From the NCBI RefSeq assembly GCF_001662075.1, contig NZ_LYPL01000011.1, positions 1-64,000 of the forward strand: a stretch of DNA of 64,000 bases. Reading direction: 5' to 3'. This DNA comes from Rhizobium bangladeshense. GTDB taxonomy: Bacteria > Pseudomonadota > Alphaproteobacteria > Rhizobiales > Rhizobiaceae. Each line of letters begins with the position of its first letter. The stretch's first letter is position 1. The translations under genes were made by a program, and so were the position numbers. The notes under the pieces are model-generated. The model saw only the letters and a list, made by a program, of their open reading frames with translations. It did not search any database and was not told the origin of the DNA. Shown piece by piece: positions 8,472 through 16,643 of this stretch.

Positions 8472-9214
8472 GAGGCGCTTCCCCGCGGCAGTTGATCCAT
8501 GACGCCTCTCTCACTCGGATGAAAGTCGCCGGCGAACTGGAAACGGTCGCCGGGATGGATGATCTCGACATAAGTAACCGTGCGGCTGCTCTGCCACGTC
8601 TGGCGGATCAGTGTCAGGCAGGCCGCGCCGCGCTCGGTCTCAAGCAGGCGTGCCATGGCCGCATCGGCCGAGACGGCGCGAATGACATGCCTTGCCTTCG
8701 ACCAGGGCACCATGTCCAGCAACCATTTGCCGGGCGGAACTGAAGCAAAGTTTTCGGTTCTGGCAGACGGCACCATGGCGAGCATGATGATGCGCCGTTC
8801 CAGCGCATTCGGCTTGCCGTCCACCGCATGCAGGCAGTGAAGCCGCAGGATTTGCGCCCCCATTGGTTCGCCGAGCTGCGCTGCGGTCGCGGAATCCAGC
8901 GTCTCGATCTTTCGCATCAGTATCCTGTAGCTGTGGTCATGCCCCGCCAGCTCCGCCTCCGTGGAAATGTCCTGAATATCCATCACAGTGCGCTCGATCT
9001 GTCGCGAGGCGACGAAGGAACCAACCTTCCGGCGGCGTATGATCATGCCGCGCCCTGCCAAGGCCGAAAGCGCTTTGTTCACGGTCATCCGGGAACATTG
9101 ATATTGTTGTACGAGCTCGTGTTCGATGGGGATGCGATAACCGGGCGGCCAGGCACCGCTTACGATCAAGGCTTCGAGGTCTTCGAAAATTCTCCGATGA
9201 ATTGAGATCAACAC
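8468..9214 (-). CDS. GntR-family regulator, HutC subfamily (UTRA domain)
   Basis: A 248-residue repressor. The N-terminal GntR winged helix (YRIPIEHELVQQYQCSRMTV, then LSALAGRGMIIRRRKVGSFV) is followed by a UTRA/chorismate-lyase-fold effector domain with FASVPPGKWLLDMVPW and an end block with VEIIHPGDRFQFAGDF. This is the HutC pattern, usually binding histidine-pathway intermediates or other small acids. The start is GTG at 9214 (TTG at 9211 is also possible) behind GAGGTGA. It faces the transporter operon, and a perfect TTGT-4-ACAA dyad overlaps that operon's promoter (9346-9357), which fits direct repression. Confidence 0.85.
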   Translation of the reverse strand: MLISIHRRIFEDLEALIVSGAWPPGYRIPIEHELVQQYQCSRMTVNKALSALAGRGMIIRRRKVGSFVASRQIERTVMDIQDISTEAELAGHDHSYRILMRKIETLDSATAAQLGEPMGAQILRLHCLHAVDGKPNALERRIIMLAMVPSARTENFASVPPGKWLLDMVPWSKARHVIRAVSADAAMARLLETERGAACLTLIRQTWQSSRTVTYVEIIHPGDRFQFAGDFHPSERGVMDQLPRGSAS

Positions 9215-9317
9215 TCACCTCGATCCAATGATGACATCCAATTTTCCGCGAAAGCCCGCTTTCACTGAGTCCACTGCCGCTATGCGGCACAAATCTTGCG
9301 TTCATCGAGTTTATTGT

Positions 9318-9357
9318 TTGACAGTGTAGGCCAGCCTGTATCTATTTGTATAGACAA
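9318..9357 (+). promoter_or_regulatory. Promoter of the amino-acid ABC operon with an overlapping HutC/GntR-type operator
   Basis: A consensus -35 TTGACA (9318-9323) is followed, 17 nt later, by a -10-like TCTATT (9341-9346). Directly on the -10 and start region lies the dyad TTGTATAGACAA (9346-9357), which closely resembles known HutC-type operator cores. The placement would let the divergent GntR protein block transcription. Read from sequence only; no footprint data. Confidence 0.55.
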
Positions 9358-9420
9358 AAGCGGGGACAACGCTTGGGGAACCGGACCTTCCATCGGAATG
9401 ACAAAAAGCTGGAGAGAAAT

Positions 9421-10248
9421 ATGAGAAAGAATTCGCTTGTGACGGGGCTGGTCGGCGCTGCATTTCTGTTCGGCGCGACGATTTCTGCCCATGCCGCCGA
9501 TACGCTTGCCGCCGCGAAGGCTGCCGGCACCCTGAAGGTCGGCACCGAGACGGCTTTCGCGCCGTTCGATTTTATCGATGCTGGGGAACATGTCGGCTTG
9601 AACGTCGATCTTTTTAACGAGATCGGCAAGGAACTCGGAGTGAAAATCGAATGGGTAACGCTACCCTGGGATGGCGTCTTCCCGGCGCTCGAGGCCGGCA
9701 AGTTCGATGTCGTCGCAGGCCCAGCGACGATCACCAAGAAGCGGATGGAGCGCTATCGCTTCACACCACCGTTGGCCGAGGCGACCATCGCGATCCTGAA
9801 AAAGGCCGACGACAAGACGATCAACAAGCCTGAGGATATCGCTGGGAAGAAGATCGGCGTTGGCAAGGCGACCGCGCAGCTCGATCAGCTCAAGGAATTT
9901 TCCGAAAGCTTGCCGGCCAAGGTGGACGTTCGCGAATATCCGGCCTTTACGGAGTCCTATGCGGACCTCGCGGCCGGCCGCATCGCCGGCGTTGCCAACT
10001 CGCTTCCGAATATTGCTTTCGTCGCCAAACAGCGCGAAGGCACGTTCGAAGTCGTTCAGCCGGCCTTCGGCAAGAAATCCTATTTCGGCTTTATCGGCCT
10101 AAAAGACGCCGATCATGCGCCGCTGATGGACGCGATCGATGCCGCCATGCTGAAGATCAAGGCTGACGGCCGTATGGCGACGCTGCAGAAGAAGTGGTTC
10201 GGCGCGAGTTTCGACACGCCGGATTCCGTCAAGGACCCGGCATTCTAA
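9421..10248 (+). CDS. Polar amino-acid ABC transporter, periplasmic substrate-binding protein
   Basis: A 275-residue family-3 solute-binding protein. The signal peptide covers residues 1-25 (cut after AHA), then come the family motifs GTLKVGTETAFAPFDF, GLNVDLFNEIGKELGV, FDVVAGPATITKKRMERY and GKKIGVGKATA. It captures an amino acid or related compound in the periplasm for the two permeases and ATPase that follow. A longer frame begins at 9346, but the ATG at 9421 has GGAGAG upstream and a proper signal peptide. The ligand cannot be assigned; co-location with the monooxygenase and aminotransferase suggests an unusual amino acid. Confidence 0.9.
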   Translation: MRKNSLVTGLVGAAFLFGATISAHAADTLAAAKAAGTLKVGTETAFAPFDFIDAGEHVGLNVDLFNEIGKELGVKIEWVTLPWDGVFPALEAGKFDVVAGPATITKKRMERYRFTPPLAEATIAILKKADDKTINKPEDIAGKKIGVGKATAQLDQLKEFSESLPAKVDVREYPAFTESYADLAAGRIAGVANSLPNIAFVAKQREGTFEVVQPAFGKKSYFGFIGLKDADHAPLMDAIDAAMLKIKADGRMATLQKKWFGASFDTPDSVKDPAF

Positions 10249-10347
10249 TTGGTGACTGGAAATCGGCCATGCCTGCGTTAGCGCCGAGGCATGGCCGAGG
10301 AACGCGAGCGGACTCCTCCTTGCCGCCAAGCGGGCGAAATCTGAATC

Positions 10348-10989
10348 ATGTCCATCAAACTCTTCGAGTTGCTTCTCCAGGCGTCGATCTACACGGTGAC
10401 GATCAGTGTCGTGTCGATCCTCATCGGCTTCGCGATTGCGATCCTTCTTTCTGGAATGCTGCTATCGGGGCGTAGACTTTTCGTGCGATCTGCTCAGATT
10501 TTCATCAGCTTCTTCCGCGGCGTGCCGCTGCTGGTGCAATTGCTGCTGATCTACAATCTGCTTCCGGCTGTCGGCATCAACGTGCCGAGCATCGTTGCCG
10601 CGATCATCGGCCTGTCGCTCTGCACGGCAGCCTACCAGGCCGAGAATTTGCGCGGCGGCTTTGCCAGTGTGCCTCGGGGCCTGTTGGAGTCGGCTGAAAT
10701 GGTCGGTCTGACGCCGCGCCAGCTCTTCCGCCGCATCAAAGTTCCGATCGCCCTGCGCCTCACGTTTCCAGCTCTCGTCAACGAGGCGATCCTGATCCTC
10801 AAGGCGTCATCATTGGTATCGGTCGTCGGCATTGTCGAATTGACGCGCATGGCGCAGGACCTGGCCGGCAGCACCTTCCTGCCCCTGCAGATTTTCGCAT
10901 CTGCAGGCCTCATTTATCTGATGATCAACTGGCTGGTCGCGCTTGCCGGCGGCATGATCGAAAACAGATTGCCTGGGGTGCCGCGATGA
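10348..10989 (+). CDS. Polar amino-acid ABC transporter permease (HisM/GlnP type), first
   Basis: A 213-residue integral membrane protein with about five helices and the conserved ATPase-docking EAA-type loop (ESAEMVGLTPRQLFRRIKVP). The motif FFRGVPLLVQLLLIYNLLP is typical of the family. It lies 99 nt after the binding protein gene and overlaps the next permease by four bases (ATGA). It should pair with that permease to form the channel. Confidence 0.9.
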   Translation: MSIKLFELLLQASIYTVTISVVSILIGFAIAILLSGMLLSGRRLFVRSAQIFISFFRGVPLLVQLLLIYNLLPAVGINVPSIVAAIIGLSLCTAAYQAENLRGGFASVPRGLLESAEMVGLTPRQLFRRIKVPIALRLTFPALVNEAILILKASSLVSVVGIVELTRMAQDLAGSTFLPLQIFASAGLIYLMINWLVALAGGMIENRLPGVPR

Positions 10990-11654
10990 CCTTCGACATC
11001 AATGTCATCATCGGACAGTGGCCCGGCATCGTCAGCGGGGCGGGCGTGACGATCATGATCTGGATCCTCGGCACCATCGCTGCCGCCGTCATCGGCTTCC
11101 TGGTGGCAGTCGCCAGGCAATATGGCGGCGTCCTGATCGACAAGGCGCTGGGTGCCGTCGTAGCTGTTTTGCGCGGCACGCCGTTTCTCATCCAGATATT
11201 TCTGGTCTATTACGGCGGTCCCTTCGTCGGCCTTGATCTCGATCCCGTGCCCGCGGGATTGATCGGCATTTCGATCTATGGCGCGGCCTATTTCAGCGAG
11301 ATCTTCCGTTCGGGCTTTCAGGCCGTGCCGAAGGGCCATATCGAGGCCGGCGAATGCGTCGGCTTGACGCGGAGGCAGATCGTCTGGCGCATTCTGTTGC
11401 CGGAAATGACGATGCTGGTGTTGCCGCCATCCGTGAACATGGTGGTTATCCTGATGAAGGAGACGGCGGTCTTATCCATCATCACCGTGCCGGAGTTGAC
11501 GGCAACGCTGAGCGCTATCGGATCGCAGCAATATGCCTTCGTCGAAGCATTGTCCGTGCTGGCGCTCTTCTATTGGGTGCTCGTCGAACTCACCGGTTGG
11601 CTTGGCAATCTTGCCGAAACGAAACTTTCCAGATTCAGGTTTTTCAACGCATGA
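10986..11654 (+). CDS. Polar amino-acid ABC transporter permease, second
   Basis: A 222-residue membrane protein of the same family, with VLRGTPFLIQIFLVYYGGPF and the docking loop EAGECVGLTRRQIVWRILLPE. Its start overlaps the previous stop and its own stop overlaps the ATPase start (ATGA at 11651-11654), so three genes are translationally coupled. It forms the heterodimeric pore with the first permease. Confidence 0.9.
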   Translation: MTFDINVIIGQWPGIVSGAGVTIMIWILGTIAAAVIGFLVAVARQYGGVLIDKALGAVVAVLRGTPFLIQIFLVYYGGPFVGLDLDPVPAGLIGISIYGAAYFSEIFRSGFQAVPKGHIEAGECVGLTRRQIVWRILLPEMTMLVLPPSVNMVVILMKETAVLSIITVPELTATLSAIGSQQYAFVEALSVLALFYWVLVELTGWLGNLAETKLSRFRFFNA

Positions 11655-12442
11655 GCGTCCCTGCGATCGCAGTCAAAAATCTCATCAAGACTTTCGGAGA
11701 GACCACGGTCCTTCATGGCATCGATCTTGTCATCGAGCCCGGGCAGGTTTCCTGCCTCATCGGTCCATCGGGTTCCGGCAAGAGCACGCTTTTGCGCTGC
11801 ATGGCTTTTCTCGAGGAGGCAACGCGCGGGACGATCTCCATCAATGGTGAAGTGCTTGGCTTCACCGAGGATTCTCGGGGACGGCGAGAGCGCATTTCGG
11901 GCGCCGCGAACCGTGCGATCCGCGCTCAGATAGGCATGGTATTCCAGCAGTTCAATCTCTGGCCGCACATGACGGCGCTCGGCAATGTCAGCGAGGCGCT
12001 GAAGATGGTTCACAAGATGAGCCGGAAGGAAGCCGAGGATGCAGCGATGGCGCAACTCGTTAAGGTCGGACTGGAAGCCCGAGCAGGGCACTATCCCTCG
12101 CAGCTATCCGGCGGACAACAGCAGCGCGTGGCGATAGCCCGGGCCCTCGCGCTGAAGCCCAAGATCATGCTGTTTGATGAGCCCACTTCGTCCCTTGATC
12201 CGGAACTGACTGGCGAAGTCTTGAACGTCATGCGCGATCTGGCCTCCGAGGGAATGACCATGGTCGTTGTCTCGCACGAGATAGGTTTTGCTGCGACCGT
12301 CGGCCAGCAGATCATCTTTCTCGACCACGGCAAGGTGCTCTTTAGCGGATCGCCCCAGGAGGTCTTTAAGAAGCCGAGAAATCCCCGCCTTGAACAATTC
12401 CTCGATACCTATCTCGACCGTGGCGCCTCTATGTTGCTTTAA
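11651..12442 (+). CDS. Polar amino-acid ABC transporter ATP-binding protein
   Basis: A 263-residue ABC ATPase. Walker A GPSGSGKS is near residue 37, the Q-loop lies in MVFQQFNLWPHMT, followed by the signature LSGGQQQR, Walker B IMLFDEPTS and the H-loop in VVVSHEIGFA. It couples ATP hydrolysis to import through the two preceding permeases. A frame open further upstream is rejected in favour of ATG 11651, which overlaps the permease stop. It is the last gene of the operon; a remnant of another gene and a strong terminator follow. Confidence 0.92.
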   Translation: MSVPAIAVKNLIKTFGETTVLHGIDLVIEPGQVSCLIGPSGSGKSTLLRCMAFLEEATRGTISINGEVLGFTEDSRGRRERISGAANRAIRAQIGMVFQQFNLWPHMTALGNVSEALKMVHKMSRKEAEDAAMAQLVKVGLEARAGHYPSQLSGGQQQRVAIARALALKPKIMLFDEPTSSLDPELTGEVLNVMRDLASEGMTMVVVSHEIGFAATVGQQIIFLDHGKVLFSGSPQEVFKKPRNPRLEQFLDTYLDRGASMLL

Positions 12443-12486
12443 TGTGCATGTGCTTCCAGACCTCAGGCATTAAGTCGAGCACCTAG

Positions 12487-12612
12487 AATCGCCTGTCGGC
12501 GACGCTGCCGTCGCATCTCGATACCTGGATCTTCGTGTGCGCGGGCTCGGAGGCCAATGATCTTGCCGTGCGCATGGCGCGCGCGGTGACGAGCAAGGAA
12601 GGCATCGACTCA
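12487..12612 (+). pseudogene. Class III aminotransferase fragment
   Basis: About 42 codons encode LSATLPSHLDTWIFVCAGSE followed by ANDLAVRMARAVTSKEGI, a pattern found near the N-terminal third of class III PLP aminotransferases, where the GSEAND block binds the cofactor. Nothing before or after it is recognisable and it runs directly into the terminator at 12614. It is a relic with no start, no lysine region and no function. Confidence 0.65.
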
Positions 12613-12613
12613 C

Positions 12614-12643
12614 AAAAAGCCCGCCGATTCGGCGGGCTTTTTT
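12614..12643. terminator. Bidirectional rho-independent terminator
   Basis: The stem GCCCGCC/GGCGGGC has a 5-nt loop and is bounded by A5 on the left and T6 on the right, so it can work on both strands. It would end the amino-acid transporter operon (plus) and the sugar operon (minus, last gene ends at 12712). The flank after the T run (GATTCCACAACAC) resembles the flank of the terminator at 24458. Confidence 0.8.
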
Positions 12644-12711
12644 GATTCCACAACACGTCAAGGCTAGCATTCAGCGATGAGCGATAAGCTGATTTGCGAA
12701 TCCAGAATGCC

Positions 12712-13437
12712 TCAAGCAATCATATAGCCGCCGTCCACCGGCATCGATATGCCGTTTACCATGGCAGCTTCGTCGGAGAGGAGAAAAAGGACAACCTCGG
12801 CAATGTCCGTTGGTTCAGCGAAGCGACCGACAGGAATTCGCTTGATCATCCCCGCGGCCTTCTCGGGGTCGCTCCATGCCTTTACCGCCATCGGCGTCAT
12901 CGTGACGGTTGGGTGGACGCCGTTCGTGCGTATGCCGTGAGGCGCAAGCTCCTTGGCCATGACCCGGGTCAAGCCATCCAACCCACCCTTTGAGGCACAA
13001 TAGGCCGCGTGGTCGGGGATGCCGATGAAGGAGGCGACCGACGAGACATTGACGATGGCGCCTTGACGACCGTCCTTGATCAGCGATCGGGCGTATTCCT
13101 GGGCGACGATCATCGGAGCACGCGTGTTGACCGCGACAAGACGGTCAAATGCTTCGACTGTTGTCTCCAGGAACGGCTGGAGCTCGGTCGTGCCGGCGCA
13201 GTTGACGAGGAAATCGGCGGGAAGGGCGGCGATCGCCGCCTCTCTTGTCGCATCGACGTCCGCGAGATCGACCTGTATGGCCCGGCAGCCGGATTCCCCT
13301 CGCAGCGCTTCGACATCGGTGGCACTCCGGGTCAGGGCGACGACATGCGCGCCCCTTTCGACAAGCATCCTCGCGATTTCACGTCCAATGCCCTTTCCGG
13401 CGCCGGTCACGATTACCGTCTTTCCTTTGAACTCCAT
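12712..13437 (-). CDS. SDR resembling L-xylulose/dicarbonyl reductase
   Basis: A 241-residue classical SDR with TGAGKGIG at 11-18, NCAG at 79-82, Ser132/133, Tyr146 and Lys150. Segments such as LQPFLETTVEAFDR, HPTVTMTPM, WSDPEKAAGMIKRIPVGRFA and FLLSDEAAM match the diagnostic blocks of L-xylulose reductase (DCXR), which reduces L-xylulose and other ketoses with NADPH. The start ATG 13437 is chosen over a 19-codon longer frame. It is the last gene of the CUT1 sugar operon, 13 nt after the ATPase. In this locus a ketohexose such as L-sorbose is a plausible substrate (inference). Confidence 0.85.
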   Translation of the reverse strand: MEFKGKTVIVTGAGKGIGREIARMLVERGAHVVALTRSATDVEALRGESGCRAIQVDLADVDATREAAIAALPADFLVNCAGTTELQPFLETTVEAFDRLVAVNTRAPMIVAQEYARSLIKDGRQGAIVNVSSVASFIGIPDHAAYCASKGGLDGLTRVMAKELAPHGIRTNGVHPTVTMTPMAVKAWSDPEKAAGMIKRIPVGRFAEPTDIAEVVLFLLSDEAAMVNGISMPVDGGYMIA

Positions 13438-13450
13438 CGGTCGTCTCCCC

Positions 13451-14512
13451 TTACAGCCTCTGGCCTGTTTCCCGATCGAAGATATGCGCACGCCGGGGAT
13501 CGATGTGGAAATACATCGTCCGTCCGGGATCGATCTCGATGCGTTCGCGAATGAGGGCGTCGATCGGTACGCCTCCGGTGCGGCCGAAGATCAATGTCTC
13601 CGAACCCGTGGGCTCGAACACCGAGACTTCGACCGGAACGCCATCCTCGCCGATCGTGATATGCTCCGGCCGGATGCCGTAGGTAACGGCCCTGCCTTCA
13701 TCCGCATTTGTATTCCCTATGGGAAGGGCGATACCCTGGTCGGAGATGACGACCTTCCTGCCGTCGCGGGTCGCGATACGGCCCTGCAAGAAGTTCATCG
13801 ATGGGCTGCCGATGAAGCCGGCGACGAAGAGGTTGACCGGGAAGTCGTAGAGATCGAGTGGCTTGCCGATCTGCTCGACCCTGCCGTCGCGCATCACCAC
13901 GATCTTGTTGGCCATCGTCATGGCCTCGATCTGATCGTGCGTGACGTAGACGGTGGTTGTCTTCAGCCGCTGGTGAAGCTCCTTGATCTCGACGCGCATG
14001 GTGACGCGAAGCTTGGCGTCGAGGTTCGACAACGGCTCGTCGAACAGGAAGACCTTCGGATCGCGGACGATCGCGCGGCCCATCGCCACGCGCTGACGCT
14101 GCCCGCCCGACAGTTGCTTCGGATAGCGGTTGAGATAGGGCGTCAGGTCGAGAATCGCGGCTGCCCTGCCGACCTTCTCATCGATCTCCGCCTTAGGGCG
14201 CTTGGCCATCTTCAGCGGAAAGCCCATGTTCTCGGCGACCGTCTTGTGCGGATAGAGCGCGTAGCTCTGGAAGACCATCGCGATGTCGCGCTCCTTCGGC
14301 GGAGCGTTGGTAACGACACGGCCGCCGATCCGGATGTCGCCGCCGCTGACGGTCTCGAGACCGGCGATCATGCGCAGCAGCGTGGACTTGCCGCATCCGG
14401 ATGGACCGACCAGCACGACGAATTCGCCGTCTTCGATGTCGACGCTGACGCCGTGCATGACCTGAAGCGCGCCATATCTCTTGGTGACGTCGCTCACCTG
14501 TACGTTTGCCAA
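13451..14512 (-). CDS. CUT1 sugar/polyol ABC transporter ATP-binding protein (UgpC/MalK type)
   Basis: A 353-residue ATPase with Walker A GPSGCGKS at 36-43, signature LSGGQ at 134-138, Walker B VFLFDEP at 154-160 and the H-loop His192. A C-terminal OB-fold (TOBE) regulatory domain follows from about residue 240. It powers the two permeases encoded just upstream. A 108-nt gap separates it from the small membrane protein gene. Confidence 0.92.
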   Translation of the reverse strand: MANVQVSDVTKRYGALQVMHGVSVDIEDGEFVVLVGPSGCGKSTLLRMIAGLETVSGGDIRIGGRVVTNAPPKERDIAMVFQSYALYPHKTVAENMGFPLKMAKRPKAEIDEKVGRAAAILDLTPYLNRYPKQLSGGQRQRVAMGRAIVRDPKVFLFDEPLSNLDAKLRVTMRVEIKELHQRLKTTTVYVTHDQIEAMTMANKIVVMRDGRVEQIGKPLDLYDFPVNLFVAGFIGSPSMNFLQGRIATRDGRKVVISDQGIALPIGNTNADEGRAVTYGIRPEHITIGEDGVPVEVSVFEPTGSETLIFGRTGGVPIDALIRERIEIDPGRTMYFHIDPRRAHIFDRETGQRL

Positions 14513-14620
14513 TGCCGTGCCTCCCTAAAGCAGCAATTTGACGTGCCACAGCGTCCTTTTCGCATCTGAGAAGACGCGCTTGGCTGTCGTGTCGTGATGG
14601 TGTTGACGGAATTCATCGGC

Positions 14621-14827
14621 TCATCCCTTCCAGACGAGATAGGCGCCGAGGACTGCCGAGATTGCCGCCGCAAACCATACCGAAGGCCCGAGCGGCTCGA
14701 TGAACCGCATCCAGAACAGCGAGAGCGCCACCCAGATCACCACCGAGATGAAGAGCCGGTCGAACCAGTTCGTTTCGATCGGCAGAAAGCCAGGCTTGCG
14801 TTCGTCATTTCCTGATGGAGACGTCAT
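14621..14827 (-). CDS. Small membrane protein resembling DUF2160, in a polyol ABC operon
   Basis: A 68-residue protein with two predicted helices (about residues 25-44 and 50-66). The core KPGFLPIETNWFDRLFIS resembles the GFLPI..T...DRLFI pattern I associate with DUF2160 proteins, which accompany glycerol/polyol ABC transporters in rhizobia; this is remembered, not searched. It starts 4 nt after the permease stop, so it is co-translated. It is shorter than usual for the family and seems to lack the first helix. Possibly an accessory transporter subunit; the role is unknown. Confidence 0.7.
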   Translation of the reverse strand: MTSPSGNDERKPGFLPIETNWFDRLFISVVIWVALSLFWMRFIEPLGPSVWFAAAISAVLGAYLVWKG

Positions 14828-14831
14828 GGCT

Positions 14832-15668
14832 TCATCCTTTCACGGCGCCGAAGGTCAGGCCGGCAACGATGTGACGCTGCACCACCGAAAAGACGATGAG
14901 CGCCGGGACCAGTGTCAGCATTGAGATTGCCGCCATGATGCCCCAGGCAGTCCCCGTGGTCGTCACATATTCCGACAGTCCGGTGGTCAGCGTCCGCGCA
15001 TTGAAATTGGTGAGCGTCGCCGCAAGCAGATATTCGTTCCACGCAAACACCCAGGTCAGGATCAGCGTCACCGCAAGTCCGGGCCGTGCCAAGGGAAAGA
15101 CGATGTCGTAGAGGACGACCCATGGGCTGGCGCCGTCCATATAGGCGGCCTCATCCAACTCCTTCGGAATGCCTTCCACGGTGGGGCGCAGCGTCCAGAT
15201 GGCGAAGGGAAGGTTGAAGGAGCAGTAGACGAGGATCATGCCTAGCCGGGAATCGGCGAGCGAGAAGTCGCCGATCTTGTAGACCTGCGTCAGCAGCAGG
15301 AAGAGCGGCAGGAGGAAGACCGCCGGCGGCGCCATGCGGTTGGTGATCGTCCAGAAGAAGATGCTTTCCTTGCCGGCGAGGTCAAAGCGCGTCAGGGCGT
15401 AGCAGGCAAAAAAACCGAGCGTCGTCACGAGCAGCGCGTTGCCCGACGAGATGATCATCGAGTTGAGCATGTATCCGCGCAAGGTCGGATTGGTCAGCAC
15501 GTCCTGGTAATTCTTCCAGAAGAAGCTCCGGAGAATGACATCGGGCGTCGAGAACAGGTCGAAGGGCTGTTTCACCGATATGACGAACAGCCAGTAGATC
15601 GGGAAAAGGGTCACAAAGCTTATCAGGGTCCACAGGACGGCCGGAAGCCAGGGGTTCTGCTTCTTCAT
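14832..15668 (-). CDS. CUT1 sugar/polyol ABC transporter permease (MalG type)
   Basis: A 278-residue six-helix permease with the docking loop DEAAYMDGASPWVVLYDIVF and the usual AWNEYLLA motif near the C-terminus. It is 4 nt downstream of the MalF-type permease gene. It forms half of the import channel for the ligand delivered by the protein at 16644-18077. Confidence 0.92.
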   Translation of the reverse strand: MKKQNPWLPAVLWTLISFVTLFPIYWLFVISVKQPFDLFSTPDVILRSFFWKNYQDVLTNPTLRGYMLNSMIISSGNALLVTTLGFFACYALTRFDLAGKESIFFWTITNRMAPPAVFLLPLFLLLTQVYKIGDFSLADSRLGMILVYCSFNLPFAIWTLRPTVEGIPKELDEAAYMDGASPWVVLYDIVFPLARPGLAVTLILTWVFAWNEYLLAATLTNFNARTLTTGLSEYVTTTGTAWGIMAAISMLTLVPALIVFSVVQRHIVAGLTFGAVKG

Positions 15669-15672
15669 CGCT

Positions 15673-16548
15673 TCAACCTCTCTTCACGCGGGGCGCAATC
15701 AAGCCGACATAGAGCAGCCAGCAGACGACGATTGTGAGGTAAAGGACGATGACGGAGATGGCCGAACCATAGCCGTAATTCGTCTTGGGGAAGACCTCCC
15801 GGAAGATATGGACGCCGATGTAGCGGGTCGATGAACCCGGGCCGCCTCCGGTCAGCATCAGGACTTCGTCGACGGTACGGAGCGCATCCATCAGCCGGAT
15901 GAACACCGTGGCGAGCAAGGCCGGGCGGATCAGGGGGAGCGTGATGTGCCAGAAGATCTGGCTCTTGCCCGCGCCGTCGATCTGCGCCTGTTCGAAGGGG
16001 TCTGACGGAAGCGAGACGAGTGCGGCGATCAGCGACAGGGTGACGAGCGGCGTCCAGTGCCAGATGTCCATGATCACCGTCACGGTGAATGCCGCGACAG
16101 CACTCTGGCCGATATTCAGATCGTACCCGAACCAGTTCCTCAGTAGATAGGGAATGATGCCGATAGATGGCGTGGTCATCAGCTTCCAGACGGAACCGAC
16201 GATGATCGGCGCCATGATCAGCGGTAGGGTATGGATCGTGCGAAACACTGCTTTTCCGGGAAAGTCCTTGAGCAGCGCCTGGGCGAGGATGTAGCCGAGG
16301 ACCAGTTCCGACACGACCGCGAAGAAGACGAATGCCAGGGTTATGCCGAGCGATGCCAGGAATTGCGCGTCGAAGACCAGCCGCCGATAATTGTCAGCCC
16401 AGTTGAAGACCATGCCGGGATTGGCCGCGAACGGGTTCCATGCATGGAACGAGACCCAGAGGACGTAGATGAACGGGAAGATCCCGAACAGTCCAAGGAT
16501 CACTATGGTCGGTGACAGCAACAGCCACCCGAGCTTCTGCGAATGCAT
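15673..16548 (-). CDS. CUT1 sugar/polyol ABC transporter permease (MalF type)
   Basis: A 291-residue six-helix permease with the docking loop EQAQIDGAGKSQIFWHITLP and the family ending in GYGSAISVIVLYLTIVVCW. It lies 95 nt downstream of the binding protein gene, and that gap carries a perfect hairpin (16603-16628). It pairs with the MalG-type permease. Confidence 0.92.
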   Translation of the reverse strand: MHSQKLGWLLLSPTIVILGLFGIFPFIYVLWVSFHAWNPFAANPGMVFNWADNYRRLVFDAQFLASLGITLAFVFFAVVSELVLGYILAQALLKDFPGKAVFRTIHTLPLIMAPIIVGSVWKLMTTPSIGIIPYLLRNWFGYDLNIGQSAVAAFTVTVIMDIWHWTPLVTLSLIAALVSLPSDPFEQAQIDGAGKSQIFWHITLPLIRPALLATVFIRLMDALRTVDEVLMLTGGGPGSSTRYIGVHIFREVFPKTNYGYGSAISVIVLYLTIVVCWLLYVGLIAPRVKRG

Positions 16549-16602
16549 CGCTTATCCCCATTGAACGTTATGTGGACGTCCGCTCCGTTCCGGAGGGCAA
16601 GA

Positions 16603-16628
16603 TGACGGGTCGTCGGAACGACCCGTCA
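16603..16628 (-). other. mRNA stem-loop between binding-protein and permease genes
   Basis: A perfect 11-bp inverted repeat (TGACGGGTCGT / ACGACCCGTCA) with a 4-nt loop and no following T run. In many ABC operons such a structure protects the upstream binding-protein mRNA or partly stops transcription, giving more binding protein than permease. That role is inferred. Confidence 0.7.
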
Positions 16629-16643
16629 GTTGGGGAGGATGTT

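Noticed and set aside
13076..14569. A 497-residue open frame antisense to the CUT1 ATPase and SDR
   Set aside because: It spans two well-supported genes and has no recognisable domain.
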